A stretch of DNA of 64,000 nt from assembly GCA_947382625.1 (NCBI GenBank), contig CANDAG010000011.1, positions 1 to 64,000 on the forward strand. Reading direction: 5' to 3'. The DNA is from an uncultured Lachnospiraceae bacterium (lineage in GTDB: Bacteria > Bacillota > Clostridia > Lachnospirales > Lachnospiraceae). The position numbers and the translations under genes were made by a program. Positions 34,576 through 43,837 of the stretch are shown here, one piece after another. Each line of letters starts with the position of its first letter. Position 1 is the first letter of the stretch. The notes beneath the pieces were generated by a model that saw only the letters and a program-made list of their open reading frames with translations, made no database searches and was not told where the DNA came from.

Positions 34576-37284
34576 ATGAGCAAGGAGCTTGCAAAGACTT
34601 ACGACCCTAAGGGGATTGAAGACAGAATTTACGAAAAGTGGCTGGAGAAGAAATATTTCCATGCGGAGGTTGATCATTCCAAAACGCCTTTTACCATTGT
34701 GATCCCTCCCCCGAATATCACGGGACAGCTGCACATGGGCCATGCCCTGGATAACACCATGCAGGATATCCTGATCCGTTTTAAAAGGATGCAGGGCTTT
34801 AACGCACTCTGGCAGCCGGGGACAGACCACGCCAGCATTGCCACTGAGGTTAAGATCATTGAAAAGCTGAAGGAAGAGGGCGTAAGCAAGGAGGATCTGG
34901 GAAGAGAAGGCTTTCTTGAACGTGCCTGGGAATGGAAGAAGGAATACGGCGGGCGTATCATCAGTCAGCTGAAGAAGCTGGGCTCCTCCTGCGACTGGGA
35001 CAGAGAGCGTTTTACCATGGATGAAGGCTGTAATAAGGCGGTCACCGAGGTTTTCTGCAAGATGCATGAAAAGGGCTGGATCTATAAGGGAAGCCGTATC
35101 ATCAACTGGTGTCCGGTGTGTAATACCTCCATCTCTGATGCGGAGGTGGAATATACGGAGCAGGCAGGCCATTTCTGGCATATCAAGTATCCCCTGATCG
35201 AGGAGGACGGCATCGTGAGCACCACAAGATTTGTGGAGTTCGCCACTACCAGACCGGAGACCATGCTGGGCGATACGGCAGTTGCCGTGAATCCGGAGGA
35301 TGAAAGATATCAGGATATTATCGGGAAGAAGCTGATGCTTCCTATTGTTAACAGGGAAATTCCCGTAGTGGCAGATTCCTATGTGGATATGGAGTTTGGA
35401 ACCGGCGTGGTGAAGATCACTCCCGCTCATGATCCTAACGACTTTGAGGTGGGCAAACGCCATCATCTGCCGGAAGTGAATATTTTAAATGATGATGCCA
35501 CCATCAACGAAAACGGCGGAAAGTTCTGCGGCATGGATCGTTATGAAGCAAGGGATGCCATCGTCAAAGAGCTGGAGAAAATGGGTCTTCTGGTAAGGAT
35601 TGAGGAGTATTCCCATAATGTGGGAACCCATGACAGATGTAAGACTACCATTGAGCCCATGATCAAGCAGCAGTGGTTTGTAAAAATGGAGGAGCTGATA
35701 AAGCCTGCCGTGGAAGGCGTTAAAAACGGTGATATTCAGCTGATCCCTCCCCGGATGGAGAAGACTTATTTTAACTGGACGGATAATATCAGAGACTGGT
35801 GTATCTCCCGTCAGCTCTGGTGGGGACACAGGATCCCGGCTTACTATTGTGACAAATGCGGGGAGATCGTGGTGAGTCCTAAGGCGCCTTCTGTATGCCC
35901 GGCCTGCGGACATGACCATTTGACACAGGATGAGGATACCCTGGATACCTGGTTTTCTTCGGCTCTCTGGCCCTTTTCCACACTGGGATGGCCGGAAAAG
36001 ACAGAGGATCTGGCCTATTTTTATCCCACAGACGTGTTAGTGACCGGATATGATATCATCTTTTTCTGGGTGATCCGGATGATCTTTTCGGGCTATGAGC
36101 AAATGGGAGAAAAGCCCTTTAAGACAGTGCTGTTCCATGGACTGGTAAGGGATTCCTTAGGACGTAAGATGAGCAAGTCTTTAGGCAACGGTATCGATCC
36201 GTTGGAGATCATTGACAAGTACGGGGCGGACGCATTGCGTCTTACACTGATCACAGGAAATGCTCCGGGAAATGATATGCGTTTTTATTATGAGAGGGTG
36301 GAGGCCAGCAGGAATTTTGCAAACAAGATCTGGAACGCTTCCCGCTTTATCATGATGAATATGGACAATTTGTCCACGGACAGCTTGTCCACGGACGGTG
36401 ATGTGGAAGCTGCAAGGGAAATTTCGGATCTGACTGCTCCTGCCCTGGAGCCTGTGGATAAATGGATCCTCTCCAAATTGAACACTCTGGTTAAGGATGT
36501 GACGGACAATATGGAGAGTTTTGAGCTTGGGATCGCTGTGCAGAAGGTTTACGATTTTATCTGGGATGAATTCTGTGACTGGTATATTGAGATGGTTAAG
36601 CCCAGGCTGTATAACTCTGATAACAGGGAGAGCAGGAAGGCAGCCCTCTGGACTCTTCGTACAGTGCTGATCGACGGGTTAAAGCTCCTGCATCCTTATA
36701 TGCCCTTCATCACGGAGGAAATTTTCTGTACTCTGCAGTCGGAGGAAGAGTCCATCATGATCTCCCGCTGGCCTGAGTATCAGGAAGCAAGAAGCTTCCT
36801 GAAGGAAGAAAAGGAAATAGAAATTATCAAGGAAGCTGTACGGGGAATCCGTAATGTGAGGACCGAAATGAATGTGGCGCCTTCTAAGAAGGCCAGAGTT
36901 TTCGTGGTCAGCGATAAGGAGGAGATTTTGTCGGCCTTCCGGGAAGGACAGCTCTTTTTCAGATCTCTGGCAGGGGCGGCACAGGTGGACATACAGGCAG
37001 ACAAGGAAGGGATTTCCGGGGACGCTGTGTCGGTGGTGATTCCTAACGCCACCTTATATATCCCCTTTGAGGAGCTGGTAGATATCGGGCAGGAGATCGC
37101 CCGTCTGGAAAAGGAAGAGAAGCGACTTGAGGGAGAGCTTAAGAGAGTAAACGGCATGCTTGGCAATGAGCGGTTCCTCTCGAAGGCACCGGAGGCAAAG
37201 ATTGCCGAAGAGAAGGAAAAGCTGGAGAAATATACCCAGATGATGGAGCAGGTAAAGCAGAGGCTTGGCCAGCTCAGAAAATAG
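34576..37284 (+). CDS. valS: valyl-tRNA synthetase
   Basis: The class I synthetase has 902 residues. The HIGH-type motif is [15 protein letters not shown], the KMSKS motif is [17 protein letters not shown], an editing domain lies between ([15 protein letters not shown]), and a C-terminal coiled coil (about 830-902) holds tRNA. A zinc-type [14 protein letters not shown] pair lies in the middle. It charges tRNA-Val with proofreading of Thr. The 87-bp upstream gap is too short for a T-box leader. AAAGGAG precedes the ATG. Confidence 0.97.
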   Translation: MSKELAKTYDPKGIEDRIYEKWLEKKYFHAEVDHSKTPFTIVIPPPNITGQLHMGHALDNTMQDILIRFKRMQGFNALWQPGTDHASIATEVKIIEKLKEEGVSKEDLGREGFLERAWEWKKEYGGRIISQLKKLGSSCDWDRERFTMDEGCNKAVTEVFCKMHEKGWIYKGSRIINWCPVCNTSISDAEVEYTEQAGHFWHIKYPLIEEDGIVSTTRFVEFATTRPETMLGDTAVAVNPEDERYQDIIGKKLMLPIVNREIPVVADSYVDMEFGTGVVKITPAHDPNDFEVGKRHHLPEVNILNDDATINENGGKFCGMDRYEARDAIVKELEKMGLLVRIEEYSHNVGTHDRCKTTIEPMIKQQWFVKMEELIKPAVEGVKNGDIQLIPPRMEKTYFNWTDNIRDWCISRQLWWGHRIPAYYCDKCGEIVVSPKAPSVCPACGHDHLTQDEDTLDTWFSSALWPFSTLGWPEKTEDLAYFYPTDVLVTGYDIIFFWVIRMIFSGYEQMGEKPFKTVLFHGLVRDSLGRKMSKSLGNGIDPLEIIDKYGADALRLTLITGNAPGNDMRFYYERVEASRNFANKIWNASRFIMMNMDNLSTDSLSTDGDVEAAREISDLTAPALEPVDKWILSKLNTLVKDVTDNMESFELGIAVQKVYDFIWDEFCDWYIEMVKPRLYNSDNRESRKAALWTLRTVLIDGLKLLHPYMPFITEEIFCTLQSEEESIMISRWPEYQEARSFLKEEKEIEIIKEAVRGIRNVRTEMNVAPSKKARVFVVSDKEEILSAFREGQLFFRSLAGAAQVDIQADKEGISGDAVSVVIPNATLYIPFEELVDIGQEIARLEKEEKRLEGELKRVNGMLGNERFLSKAPEAKIAEEKEKLEKYTQMMEQVKQRLGQLRK

Positions 37285-37340
37285 TCAGAGCGCACAGGGA
37301 CAGACAGCCTGATTCGTCTGGACCATAGAAAGGAGGCAGG

Positions 37341-38903
37341 ATGGGCAGCAGTACAGATTTTTTGACAGAGGATGAATTAAAGGAGCTTCGCAAGGAAATT
37401 GATAATCTGGGCAGAAGGCCTGCGGCAGTGCCTCAAGGCAATGAGGAGATCACCCAGGGACAGATTCTGAGTGAGATCATTGATGAGACAAACTCAAAGC
37501 TTTTGACGCTGGAGGAGAATGGCTCCTATGTGAAGATATCCAAGGATGGTATGACCGCCTGGCTCTACCTGACAGATCCCGGGATAGAGAGGGACAATTA
37601 TACCATGGAGGAGCTCACGGATTTCCTCAAAAAAAAGGATGTGGTGACAGGGTATCATCATTCCAACCTTGCCGCCATGATCAAAAAGAAGGTATATAAA
37701 AGGGAGATCGTTGTTGCTCAGGGTCAGCCTGCCATAGAAGGAAATAACGGATATTATGAATACAAGTTTGATTTAAACCAGCGCAGAGCGCCTAAGGTCC
37801 TTTCCAACGGCAGGGTGGATTATACCAACATGAGTTCCCTGCAGAATGTCCACGAGGGAGATGTGGTAGCGATCTACCATCATGCCAGAGAGGGGACAGA
37901 CGGATATGATGTGAAGGGACGGATCCAGCAGGTAAAAGGGGTAAAAGAAATACCGCCTCTTACCGGAAAGGCGATCTGCCAGAGCCAGGAGAATCCGGAT
38001 GTTTATATCGCTCTGCAGGATGGCAAGATCGGAATGAAGAACGGAAAGATCGATATCCAGGCTCTCCATGAGATCAACGGAGATGTTACGCTGATCACAG
38101 GCAAGGTTGAATTTTTCGGGGATGTAGTGATCACCGGCGGTGTGGAGTCCGGCGTTGTCATCCGGGCCGGAAGGAACATAGAGATCAAAGGAAATGTGGA
38201 AGCGGTGAATCTTTTTGCCGGAGGAGATATCATTCTGGCCCGCGGGATACAGGGCGGCCAGAAAGCCAAGGTCATTGCCAGAGGGAATATTTACGCGGAT
38301 TTCCTGGAGCACACGGTGGCAGTGGCCGGAGGCGATGTGCAGGCGAATACCATTTTGAATTCAAGAGTCTCCGCAGACGGCAAGATTACCCTTACCGGAA
38401 AGAAGGGAGCCATTATCGGCGGCTACAATCATGCCATGATGGGTATCGCCGCCACAGAGATCGGCAATGCCGCGGAGATCCGGACAGTGGTTCATGTGGG
38501 ATGTGAGAAGGAGGTCTATCAGAAGGTGCAGAAGCTCCGGATCGCCGATGCCTCCCAGGAGGAAGCCTTAAGCGAGATCAGGGAGGAATTTTCCGAGCTG
38601 GCTCAGAGAAAGAAAAAATCAGGAAAGCTTTCGGATGCCCTGGAGATCAAGCTGCAGACCCTGGAGTCGCAATATAACGCGGCCAAAAAGGAATTAGAGA
38701 CCACAAGAAAACAATTGAGAAAGTTAGAAGAAAAGATTACTCAGGGGCAGGGATCGGAGATCCTCATAAGCGGCAATGTCTACCGGGGAACAGTCGTATG
38801 CCTTGCCCAGGCGCAGATGCCCATAGAAAGAGATACCTGCTTTATGAAATACTATCAGCAAAAGGGTATGATCGAGAGCAGTGTACTTGCTTATTCTTCA
38901 TAG
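37341..38903 (+). CDS. FapA family (DUF342) polymer-forming protein
   Basis: The 520-residue protein has an N-terminal domain (about 60-190), then a central right-handed beta-helix-like FapA region (about 225-370) with repeating VVITGGVESGVVIRAGRNIE and GNVEAVNLFAGGDI segments. A coiled coil (about 400-475) and a short C-terminal beta part follow. Family members are cytoplasmic and of uncertain role, some linked to envelope or motility regulation. AAAGGAGG precedes the start. It is followed by folC after 14 bp. Confidence 0.85.
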   Translation: MGSSTDFLTEDELKELRKEIDNLGRRPAAVPQGNEEITQGQILSEIIDETNSKLLTLEENGSYVKISKDGMTAWLYLTDPGIERDNYTMEELTDFLKKKDVVTGYHHSNLAAMIKKKVYKREIVVAQGQPAIEGNNGYYEYKFDLNQRRAPKVLSNGRVDYTNMSSLQNVHEGDVVAIYHHAREGTDGYDVKGRIQQVKGVKEIPPLTGKAICQSQENPDVYIALQDGKIGMKNGKIDIQALHEINGDVTLITGKVEFFGDVVITGGVESGVVIRAGRNIEIKGNVEAVNLFAGGDIILARGIQGGQKAKVIARGNIYADFLEHTVAVAGGDVQANTILNSRVSADGKITLTGKKGAIIGGYNHAMMGIAATEIGNAAEIRTVVHVGCEKEVYQKVQKLRIADASQEEALSEIREEFSELAQRKKKSGKLSDALEIKLQTLESQYNAAKKELETTRKQLRKLEEKITQGQGSEILISGNVYRGTVVCLAQAQMPIERDTCFMKYYQQKGMIESSVLAYSS

Positions 38904-38917
38904 GTGGAGGGACCACA

Positions 38918-40255
38918 ATGATAACCTGTCAGGAAGCGGAAGAGTATATACTTTCTATCCCCAGATTTGCAGGCAAGCACACCTTAGAGGATACCAGAAG
39001 GCTGCTTGCCCGGGTAGGGGGAGATCAGGTAAAGGGAAGGATCATCCATATCGCAGGCACAAACGGAAAAGGCTCCGTTTGTGCTTATTTGCGTTCGGTT
39101 CTGCTGCAGAGCGGATGTACTGTGGGGGTGTTCACATCTCCCCATTTAGAGACTATGCGGGAGAGGATCTGTCTGGGAAATGAAATGATCTCCTCCGATG
39201 ATTTTGGGGCCATCTTTGAACGGGTCATGCAGGCGGTAAAGGAGGAGAAGCGTTTCCGGGAAGGATCGGATCCAGGTGAGGAAAGGGTCCATCCCTCCTT
39301 CTTTGAGTTTTTGTTCCTCATGGCAATGGCCTGGTTTAGTGAAAAGCAGCCGGATTATCTGATCCTGGAAACGGGTATGGGAGGGCGACTGGACGCTACA
39401 AACTGTCTTGCCCGTAAGGATCTGTGCGTGATCACGGAGATTGGTTACGACCATATGCAGTATCTTGGAAATACTCTGGGAGAGATAGCCGGTGAAAAAG
39501 CCGGTATTATGAGACCGGAGGTGCCGGTGGTATTTATCGACAAAAGGAGCGAGAGCACGGAGGTTTTGGCTGATCATGCCAAAAAAGTAAAAAGTCCGGC
39601 GATTATCATCGGAAAAAACAATATTTTGAATGTGAATATAAATCATAAAAGCATTGATTTTTCGCTTTATACTGGTTATTATAAATATGTTAATCTTTTG
39701 CTGGAGACCACTGCAGCTTATCAGCCGGAGAATGCATCCCTGGCGGTTACAGCCTGTGAACAGCTTAAAGATAAAAGAATCAGTGAGGACACCATAAGAG
39801 TAGGCCTTAAGGCGGCTAAGTGGCCGGGCCGGATGGAGGAGATACTTCCGGGGATTTATTTGGACGGCGCCCATAATGAAGACGGGATAGAAATGCTGCT
39901 TGCCACAGTAAGAAATGCGGAGTGCAAAGGAAAAAGATTTCTGCTATTCGGGGTTCTGGAAGACCGGCGTTATGAGGAAATGATCGGACAGATAGCAGAG
40001 TCGGCGCTTTTTGAGGAAATAGCCGTGACGGCCATCGATGAAAAGAGAGCGCTGCCTCTCGAAAAAGAAAGAGAGGTCTGGGGCAGATACAAGGAGGAAA
40101 CCGGCAGTGGCTTTGCTTTAAGCTTTCATGAGAATGCCGGATTGGCGTACCGGCACCTTTTGGACAAAAAACAAAGCAAAGATGTGGTGTACATTGCGGG
40201 ATCGTTATATTTGATTGGACAGATGAAGTCCTTTTTGAGGAGAATACAAGCATGA
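38918..40255 (+). CDS. folC: bifunctional folylpolyglutamate/dihydrofolate synthase
   Basis: The protein has 445 residues from MITCQEAEEYILSIPRFAGK. The ATP loop is IAGTNGKGSVCAYL, followed by FTSPHLETMRERI, ETGMGGRLDATN and the C-terminal DGAHNEDGIEMLL. It adds glutamate to folates and may make dihydrofolate. Start 38918 has GGAGGG; the open frame extends back over the end of the FapA gene. The last bases overlap the ATG of a 52-residue protein. Confidence 0.95.
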   Translation: MITCQEAEEYILSIPRFAGKHTLEDTRRLLARVGGDQVKGRIIHIAGTNGKGSVCAYLRSVLLQSGCTVGVFTSPHLETMRERICLGNEMISSDDFGAIFERVMQAVKEEKRFREGSDPGEERVHPSFFEFLFLMAMAWFSEKQPDYLILETGMGGRLDATNCLARKDLCVITEIGYDHMQYLGNTLGEIAGEKAGIMRPEVPVVFIDKRSESTEVLADHAKKVKSPAIIIGKNNILNVNINHKSIDFSLYTGYYKYVNLLLETTAAYQPENASLAVTACEQLKDKRISEDTIRVGLKAAKWPGRMEEILPGIYLDGAHNEDGIEMLLATVRNAECKGKRFLLFGVLEDRRYEEMIGQIAESALFEEIAVTAIDEKRALPLEKEREVWGRYKEETGSGFALSFHENAGLAYRHLLDKKQSKDVVYIAGSLYLIGQMKSFLRRIQA

Positions 40256-40410
40256 TCGATTTTGAAGAGGAATTAAAAAAATTTCAGTTCAGCCTTGAGG
40301 TTGAGGATGCGGAGGAAGCCATCAATTCCCTGAGCAGGGAAATAGATATGGCGGATCTTCTGCTTAAGATGATGGAAAAGACGGAAAAGGAAGAAAAAGA
40401 GGAAGAATAA
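40252..40410 (+). CDS. small acidic protein coupled to folC
   Basis: The 52-residue protein begins MIDFEEELKKFQFSLEVEDA and ends in a Lys/Glu-rich tail. Its ATG overlaps the folC stop (ATGA), so it is translationally coupled. It is helical, without a membrane segment. The pattern of alternating acidic and hydrophobic residues looks constrained, but I do not recognise the family. The TPR gene starts 10 bp later, within the same transcription unit. Confidence 0.7.
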   Translation: MIDFEEELKKFQFSLEVEDAEEAINSLSREIDMADLLLKMMEKTEKEEKEEE

Positions 40411-40420
40411 GGAGTACGGC

Positions 40421-41857
40421 ATGATTTGTTATAAATGCGGATGCCGTTTGTCTGAACATGATTTTTGTACGGGCTGCGGTGCGGATGTAGCCCTTTACAA
40501 AAGGATTATGTTTGCATCCAACCGTTTGTATAATGACGGGCTTGAGAAGGCTTCGGTGAGAGATCTATCCGGAGCGATCATCAGCTTGCGGCAGAGTTTA
40601 AAATTCAACAAAAATAATATTGATGCCCGGAATCTTCTGGGTCTTGTTTATTTCGAAATGGGGGAGGCAGTTGCCGCCCTGAAGGAATGGGTGATCAGTG
40701 ATAACATCCGGCCCAAGAAAAATATCGCGGCGGATTACATTGAAATGATCCAGGCAAATCAGGCCAGGCTCAGCAGCATCAATGAAACCATCAAAAAATA
40801 CAACCAGGCTTTGATGTACTGTCATCAGGACAGTGCGGATCTGGCCATCATACAGCTGAAAAAGGTACTCTCCAACAGTCCCAAATATGTGCGGGCTCAT
40901 CAGTTGCTTGCCCTTCTTTATATCAATTCCGAGGAATGGGAGAAGGCACAGCGGGAGCTTGTAAGATGCAGCCATGTGGACACCAACAATACCACGACCA
41001 TGCGGTTCCAGAAGGAAGTGGAGCGTATGCTGATGCCGGAGGCGGCTCCGGGTAAGGGGCCTGTTAAGAAGAAAGGGTCCGGCAATGCAGTGCGCTACCA
41101 GAGCGGTAATGAGATCATCATCCAGCCCGCGAACGTAAAGGAGCCCAAAGGGATCAGCTCTTTGCTGAATCTGGGGATCGGAGTGATCATCGGTGTGGCC
41201 ATCGCCTGCTTTTTGATCCTGCCGGGGCAGATCCGGAACGTCAAGGCAGATACGAGTGAGGAGCTGCGAAAGGTAAGCGAGAACTTAGATGCCAAGACGG
41301 CCACCATTGACGAGTTAGGACAGAAGGTACAAAAGCTTCAGGATGAGAACGCCCAGCTTTCGGAGGAGATCGCTTCCTATCAGGTTAATGACGACACCCT
41401 GAAGGCTACCGATAATCTGATGATGGCGGTGAGCGCATACCTTGCAAATCCTGATGATCTGGAAGCGGTAGCGGCCCATCTGGAGGCTTTGGATGAAGAG
41501 TTGGCCAGGGACGAGGAGGACAGCAGCAAGTACAAAACAGAATCCTACATGGCTTTGTATAACGGTTTTGTGGATACGGTAAGGCCCAGGCTTGTGGAGT
41601 ATTACTATAATACGGGGTACGAAAATTACCGGTCACGGAACTTTGAGGATGCCATACCGGATCTGGCCAGGGTTTACCAGTATGACGAGACCAACGTAAA
41701 CGCGTTGTTCTTCCTGGGGATCAGCTACTACAGGACAGAAGATTATGATAATGCCAAAGAAACCTTTGCAAAGGTGATCGATAATTTCCCGGGCACCAAC
41801 AGTGCCAGCCAGTCGAAGACTTATCTGGCGGAGATCAATAATACGGAAGCACGCTGA
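40421..41857 (+). CDS. zinc-ribbon and TPR membrane protein
   Basis: The 478-residue protein has a zinc ribbon (C3-x2-C6 ... C16-x2-C19) at the N-terminus and TPR repeats at about 35-210 on the cytoplasmic side. One membrane helix follows (about 245-268, NLGIGVIIGVAIACFLIL), then a coiled coil (about 275-330) and two TPRs outside (about 395-470). The layout suggests a scaffold linking inside and outside; function unknown. The stop codon TGA lies in the loop of the first hairpin of the 95-bp repeat element, so the last residues (TEAR) are repeat-encoded. Confidence 0.8.
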   Translation: MICYKCGCRLSEHDFCTGCGADVALYKRIMFASNRLYNDGLEKASVRDLSGAIISLRQSLKFNKNNIDARNLLGLVYFEMGEAVAALKEWVISDNIRPKKNIAADYIEMIQANQARLSSINETIKKYNQALMYCHQDSADLAIIQLKKVLSNSPKYVRAHQLLALLYINSEEWEKAQRELVRCSHVDTNNTTTMRFQKEVERMLMPEAAPGKGPVKKKGSGNAVRYQSGNEIIIQPANVKEPKGISSLLNLGIGVIIGVAIACFLILPGQIRNVKADTSEELRKVSENLDAKTATIDELGQKVQKLQDENAQLSEEIASYQVNDDTLKATDNLMMAVSAYLANPDDLEAVAAHLEALDEELARDEEDSSKYKTESYMALYNGFVDTVRPRLVEYYYNTGYENYRSRNFEDAIPDLARVYQYDETNVNALFFLGISYYRTEDYDNAKETFAKVIDNFPGTNSASQSKTYLAEINNTEAR

Positions 41858-41941
41858 TGCGTGCGCAGGTCATAAGGAATCCTCCCGTCTGCGACGGGTC
41901 CCTCCTTATGACAAGAAATACGGAAGCACGCTGATGCGTGT
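41846..41941 (+). repeat. 95-bp three-hairpin element, copy 1
   Basis: Hairpin 1: GCACGC-TGAT-GCGTGC (41849-41864). Central stem: GTCATAAGGA (41869-41878) with TCCTTATGAC (41903-41912), enclosing CCCGTC-TGC-GACGGG (41884-41898). Hairpin 3 repeats hairpin 1 (41926-41941). A 24-bp direct repeat (positions 41841-41864 and 41917-41940) flanks the centre. CATAAGGAAT recurs after hairpin 3, as if a further unit began. The same architecture with different bases is at 50255-50349. Confidence 0.88.
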
Positions 41942-41967
41942 ATTGCTCATAAGGAATAATAAAACGA

Positions 41968-41999
41968 AAGAGAACAGACGATGAGTTTGTTCTTTTTTT
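41968..41999 (+). terminator. weak terminator before the spoIIA operon
   Basis: AAAGAGAACA pairs imperfectly with TGTTCTTTTTTT around a short loop and ends in seven Ts. It would close the folC-TPR transcription unit. Confidence 0.55.
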
Positions 42000-42021
42000 C
42001 ACGAATCATTAGGGGGATTTT

Positions 42022-42330
42022 ATGGAAGAGAATTTTAAGGTGATCGATAATTACCTGATGGTCCGGATGCCGGAGGAGGTGGATCATCACAAGTCGGGTT
42101 TTATCAGCAAAACGGCCGATGATTATATTATGAAGGACGGAGTGGGGAACGTGGTTTTTGATTTCGAGGATACTCGCTTCATGGACAGTTCCGGGATCGG
42201 CATTATTATCGGGAGGTACAAAAAAATCTCCTACTTTGGCGGAAAGGTGTTTGCCATCAATGCAGATACGCGGATCAAGAGGACTTTGATGATATGCGGC
42301 CTGCACAAGGTCATCGAGATTATGGAATAA
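42022..42330 (+). CDS. spoIIAA: anti-sigma F factor antagonist SpoIIAA
   Basis: The 102-residue STAS-domain protein has the phosphorylation site [15 protein letters not shown] (S56/S57). When unphosphorylated it releases sigma-F from SpoIIAB and starts the forespore programme. AGGGGGAT precedes the ATG. First gene of the canonical spoIIAA-spoIIAB-sigF operon. A sigma-H-like AGGAATA lies near 41952, too weak to call as its promoter. Confidence 0.95.
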   Translation: MEENFKVIDNYLMVRMPEEVDHHKSGFISKTADDYIMKDGVGNVVFDFEDTRFMDSSGIGIIIGRYKKISYFGGKVFAINADTRIKRTLMICGLHKVIEIME

Positions 42331-42344
42331 GAGGATGGGAAGAT

Positions 42345-42875
42345 ATGGAAACAGAACGGAAATTTAAAAAGGACATGGAAGATATTACAGACATGCAGAA
42401 TGAGCTGCAGATGAGCTTTGATGCCATATCCGAAAACGAGGCCTTCGCCAGACTGGCAGTTGCAGCCTTTGTGATGCCCCTTGATCCCACGATGGAGGAG
42501 ATTTCGGATATCAAAACAGCAGTTTCGGAGGCGGTCACCAATGCGGTCATTCATGGCTATGATGAGGAATACATGCAGGAAAGGGACAGGCAGGGCTGCT
42601 CCGGAGAAAAAAGGGAAAAGGTTCATATGTACTGCCGGATCGAAGGGGACATGCTTTACATAGAGATCAGGGATATGGGAAAAGGTATAGAGGATATTCC
42701 CAAAGCCATGGAACCTCTTTATACCACAAAGCCGGAGCTGGAGAGATCAGGAATGGGATTTGCTTTTATGGAGGCCTTTATGGATCATTTGGAGGTGATC
42801 TCCGAGCCGGGCTGCGGTACAGTGGTCCGGATGGAAAAAAGGCTGCAGGCGGCGGAGGAAGAGAATGATCTATGA
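42345..42875 (+). CDS. spoIIAB: anti-sigma F factor / protein kinase SpoIIAB
   Basis: The 176-residue GHKL ATPase has N box [13 protein letters not shown]1 [12 protein letters not shown] and G2 [13 protein letters not shown]. It binds sigma-F and phosphorylates SpoIIAA. It is about 30 residues longer than typical SpoIIAB: there is an N-terminal extension and an insert [15 protein letters not shown] between the N box and the next strand. Start 42345 is chosen over upstream in-frame codons that overlap spoIIAA. It overlaps sigF by 4 bp. Confidence 0.93.
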   Translation: METERKFKKDMEDITDMQNELQMSFDAISENEAFARLAVAAFVMPLDPTMEEISDIKTAVSEAVTNAVIHGYDEEYMQERDRQGCSGEKREKVHMYCRIEGDMLYIEIRDMGKGIEDIPKAMEPLYTTKPELERSGMGFAFMEAFMDHLEVISEPGCGTVVRMEKRLQAAEEENDL

Positions 42876-43600
42876 CAGAAAATACAGTACTGATTAGGCG
42901 GGCACAGGCAGGAGAAAAAAAGGCGCGTGAGGTACTGATAGAACAAAACTTAGGGCTGGTACGCCATATTGTAAAGCGTTTTCTGGGACGGGGCTACGAA
43001 GCGGAGGATCTGTTTCAGATCGGCGTGATCGGTCTGATCAAATCCATTGATAAGTTTGATACCGGTTATGAGGTGAAGTTTTCCACCTACGCAGTGCCGC
43101 TCATTACAGGAGAGATTAAAAGATTTATCCGGGATGACGGTATGGTAAAGGTGTCACGGACCCTGAAGGAAAACAACATAAAGGTGAAATATGCCAGGGA
43201 GAGACTTGGCAGCAGGCAGAGCCGGGAGCCGACTCTTGAGGAGATCGCCGGTGAGGCGGCGCTTACAGTTGAAGAAGTTGTGCTTGCCATGGAGGCCAAT
43301 GTTCAGGTAGAATCAATCTATAAGTCGGTCTACCAGAATGACGGGAATGAAATATTCATGGTAGACCAGCTGGCAGACGAGAAACAAAACGAGCAGGAAA
43401 CGGTTTTGAACCACATGGTCTTAAACCAGCTGATCGATGACCTGCCGCAAAAGGAGCAAAAGCTGATTCTGCTCAGGTATTATCAGGACAAAACCCAGAC
43501 AGAGGTTGCAAAGGTTTTGGGGATCAGCCAGGTGCAGGTCAGCAGACTGGAAAAGAAGATCCTGCTGAACATGCGGCAGAAAATGACAGAGACCGAATAA
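42872..43600 (+). CDS. sigF: RNA polymerase sporulation sigma factor SigF
   Basis: The 242-residue sigma-70-family factor has region 2 from [20 protein letters not shown] to the core-binding and -10 residues ([20 protein letters not shown]), region 3 and region 4 ([14 protein letters not shown] helix-turn-helix). It drives early forespore genes. Coupled to spoIIAB by an ATGA overlap. A 14-bp inverted-repeat element begins 27 bp after its stop. Confidence 0.95.
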   Translation: MTENTVLIRRAQAGEKKAREVLIEQNLGLVRHIVKRFLGRGYEAEDLFQIGVIGLIKSIDKFDTGYEVKFSTYAVPLITGEIKRFIRDDGMVKVSRTLKENNIKVKYARERLGSRQSREPTLEEIAGEAALTVEEVVLAMEANVQVESIYKSVYQNDGNEIFMVDQLADEKQNEQETVLNHMVLNQLIDDLPQKEQKLILLRYYQDKTQTEVAKVLGISQVQVSRLEKKILLNMRQKMTETE

Positions 43601-43626
43601 AGAAAAACGTAACTGTGAAGGTATTG

Positions 43627-43787
43627 GTAACTATTCAGCCAGGACTTTGCACTTGCTGCAAAGTCCGTGAAAAAAAACGTTCCTGCGGAACGTGTAGATT
43701 AAGCCAAGTGTGAATCTGCCCCTTCGCCGCAGGCGATTTAAAATGGGCAGATTCATGTAACTATGAAGCCGAAGGCTGAATAGTTAC
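43627..43787. repeat. 161-bp inverted-repeat element made of stacked hairpins
   Basis: Outer 14-bp ends GTAACTATTCAGCC (43627-43640) and GGCTGAATAGTTAC (43774-43787) are exact complements. Inside are four hairpins: GGACTTTGCA/TGCAAAGTCC (43642-43666), ACGTTCC/GGAACGT (43677-43693), GAATCTGCCC/GGGCAGATTC (43712-43754) and GTAACTAT-GAAGCC/GGCT-ATAGTTAC (43757-43787). The first resembles the terminator at 18995 and the last resembles the clpP leader hairpin at 20568. No coding frame. It fills the gap between sigF and the glucosaminidase gene. Confidence 0.75.
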
Positions 43788-43837
43788 AGGTATTGAACAG
43801 TTATACAAAAACAAAAAGAAAGAGAATGGGAATACCA

